Shown here in pieces: positions 6,757-7,453 of a stretch of 7,453 nucleotides of DNA (position 1 is the stretch's first letter; each line of letters starts with the position of its first letter). A program made the translations under genes and the position numbers. The DNA comes from Gammaproteobacteria bacterium. GTDB lineage: Bacteria > Pseudomonadota > Gammaproteobacteria > Arenicellales > Arenicellaceae. The DNA lies in NCBI GenBank assembly GCA_030426005.1, contig JAUHZM010000151.1, positions 1-7,453 of the forward strand, given 5' to 3'. The notes beneath the pieces were generated by a model, which saw nothing but the letters and a program-made list of their open reading frames with translations, ran no database searches and was not told the DNA's origin.

Positions 6757-6775
6757 GGAGTCATTGACTGACCCC
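6757..6775 (-). other. Short inverted repeat 20 nt after the dnaK stop
   Basis: On the minus strand GGGGTCA-GTCAA-TGACTCC forms a 7-bp stem with one G-U pair and a 5-nt loop. No U-run follows, so it is not a terminator by itself. Its CAGTCAATGA core is nearly repeated as CAGTCAGTGA in the loop of the larger hairpin downstream (6692-6733). It may protect the dnaK 3' end or be part of a larger fold. Confidence 0.4.
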
Positions 6776-6795
6776 ACAGGCGTGCTGCCTAGGAC

Positions 6796-7453
6796 TTATG
6801 CGTCTTTACGCTCGTCGTCGTTCACTTCTTCAAACTCAGCATCAACTACATTGTCGTCCTGAGCTGCATCGGCTTGCGCACCAGCGGCGTCTGCACCACC
6901 TTGAGACTGAGCGTACATCTGCTCGGCCAACTTGTGGCTGGCTTGCATCAAGGCTTCAGTTTTGCTTGAAATCGCGTCGGCATCATCGCCTTTGACAGCT
7001 TCTTCTACCTCGGCAATCGCAGCTTCGATGGCAGACTTCTCACTCGCATCTAAGGTATCGCCAGCATCTTCCATCGTCTTCTTCACACCGTTGACCATTG
7101 ATTCCGCTTGATTTCGAGCTTCGACCAGTGCTTTGGCCTTGGCATCTTCTTCAGCATGCACCTCGGCATCCGCGATCATTGCTTCGATCTCCTCGTCGCT
7201 CAGACCAGAACTCGACTTAATAACGATCTTGTTTTCTTTGCCAGTGGCTTTGTCTTTTGCAGACACGTGCATGATACCGTTCGCATCGATGTCAAAGGTA
7301 ACCTCGATTTGTGGCGTACCACGTGGTGCTGGCGGAATATCCGTCAAGTCGAAACGACCTAATGACTTGTTCCCCGCCGCCATTTCACGCTCGCCTTGCA
7401 GCACGTGAATGGTCACCGCGTTTTGATTGTCCTCAGCTGTCGAGAACACTTGG
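6796..7453 (-). CDS. dnaK: Chaperone protein DnaK (Hsp70), C-terminal part only
   Basis: DnaK is the cytoplasmic ATP-driven Hsp70 chaperone. Only the C-terminal 219 codons are in the window; the ATPase domain and the start lie beyond the right edge, so any apparent start inside the window is false. The visible part begins in the substrate-binding beta domain (QVFSTAEDNQNAVTIHVLQGERE, continuing to PRGTPQIEVTFDIDANGI and HVSAKDK). The helical lid follows (from SSGLSDEEIEAMI through the coiled helices to about ALMQASHKLAEQMYAQ), then a low-complexity Gly/Ala/Gln/Asp linker. The tail is DDNVVDAEFEEV, the conserved bacterial DnaK terminus, extended here by NDDERKDA compared with KDKK in E. coli. 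The reading frame is intact and followed by dnaJ on the same strand, as expected for a dnaKJ operon. Confidence 0.98.
   Translation of the reverse strand, partial: QVFSTAEDNQNAVTIHVLQGEREMAAGNKSLGRFDLTDIPPAPRGTPQIEVTFDIDANGIMHVSAKDKATGKENKIVIKSSSGLSDEEIEAMIADAEVHAEEDAKAKALVEARNQAESMVNGVKKTMEDAGDTLDASEKSAIEAAIAEVEEAVKGDDADAISSKTEALMQASHKLAEQMYAQSQGGADAAGAQADAAQDDNVVDAEFEEVNDDERKDA

Noticed and set aside
6571..6777. 68-codon minus-strand open frame spanning the dnaK-dnaJ spacer.
   Set aside because: It overlaps the dnaJ start in another frame, runs through the two inverted repeats and shows no ribosome-binding site. Translation of a structured spacer is the simpler explanation, although a small protein cannot be strictly excluded.
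1..7453. Search for a novel defence system, mobile element, CRISPR array, tRNA or toxin-antitoxin pair.
   Set aside because: All long frames are accounted for by conserved housekeeping genes plus one small membrane protein. No terminal inverted repeats, regular direct repeats, tRNA-like folds or integrase/transposase motifs were seen.

Overview
The window is an ordinary-looking chromosomal stretch from a Gammaproteobacterium. The evidence is the set of full-length genes that match the enterobacterial/pseudomonad forms in length and motif: Mpl-type peptidoglycan recycling ligase, RNase D with a C-terminal HRDC region, a PpnN (YgdH)-type nucleosidase with N-terminal extension, DsbA, and DnaK with the C-terminal DDxVVDAEFEEV tail beside DnaJ. 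Base composition looks moderate (near 50% GC) and even along the window. I see no mobile element, phage gene, tRNA, rRNA or CRISPR. I cannot name the genus; a marine gammaproteobacterium is a guess.

Layout. Positions 1-1078 (minus) hold rnd, cut by the left edge near its C-terminus. It is divergent from a two-gene plus-strand unit: a small five-helix membrane protein of unknown function (1180-1704), then mpl (1707-3077) only 2 nt later. A 131-nt spacer leads to dsbA (3209-3868, plus), which ends in a clear intrinsic terminator (3888-3915). ppnN (3992-5347, plus) follows as its own unit. It converges on dnaJ (5459-6601, minus), and the two share a symmetric bidirectional terminator (5381-5410). 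Upstream of dnaJ is the C-terminal part of dnaK (6796 to the right edge, minus). The 193-nt dnaK-dnaJ spacer holds two inverted repeats, one resembling an attenuator or leaky terminator.

The genes are housekeeping functions: RNA processing (rnd), cell-wall recycling (mpl), periplasmic disulfide formation (dsbA), nucleotide salvage/stringent response (ppnN) and the Hsp70 chaperone pair (dnaK-dnaJ). I did not find a new multi-gene system. The points worth a second look are small: a palindromic -10 between rnd and the membrane gene, the uncharacterised membrane gene tightly coupled to mpl, a DsbA with a lipobox-like signal, an exact 16-bp tandem duplication across the dnaJ stop codon, the paired inverted repeats between dnaK and dnaJ, and weak or absent Shine-Dalgarno sequences at nearly every start.
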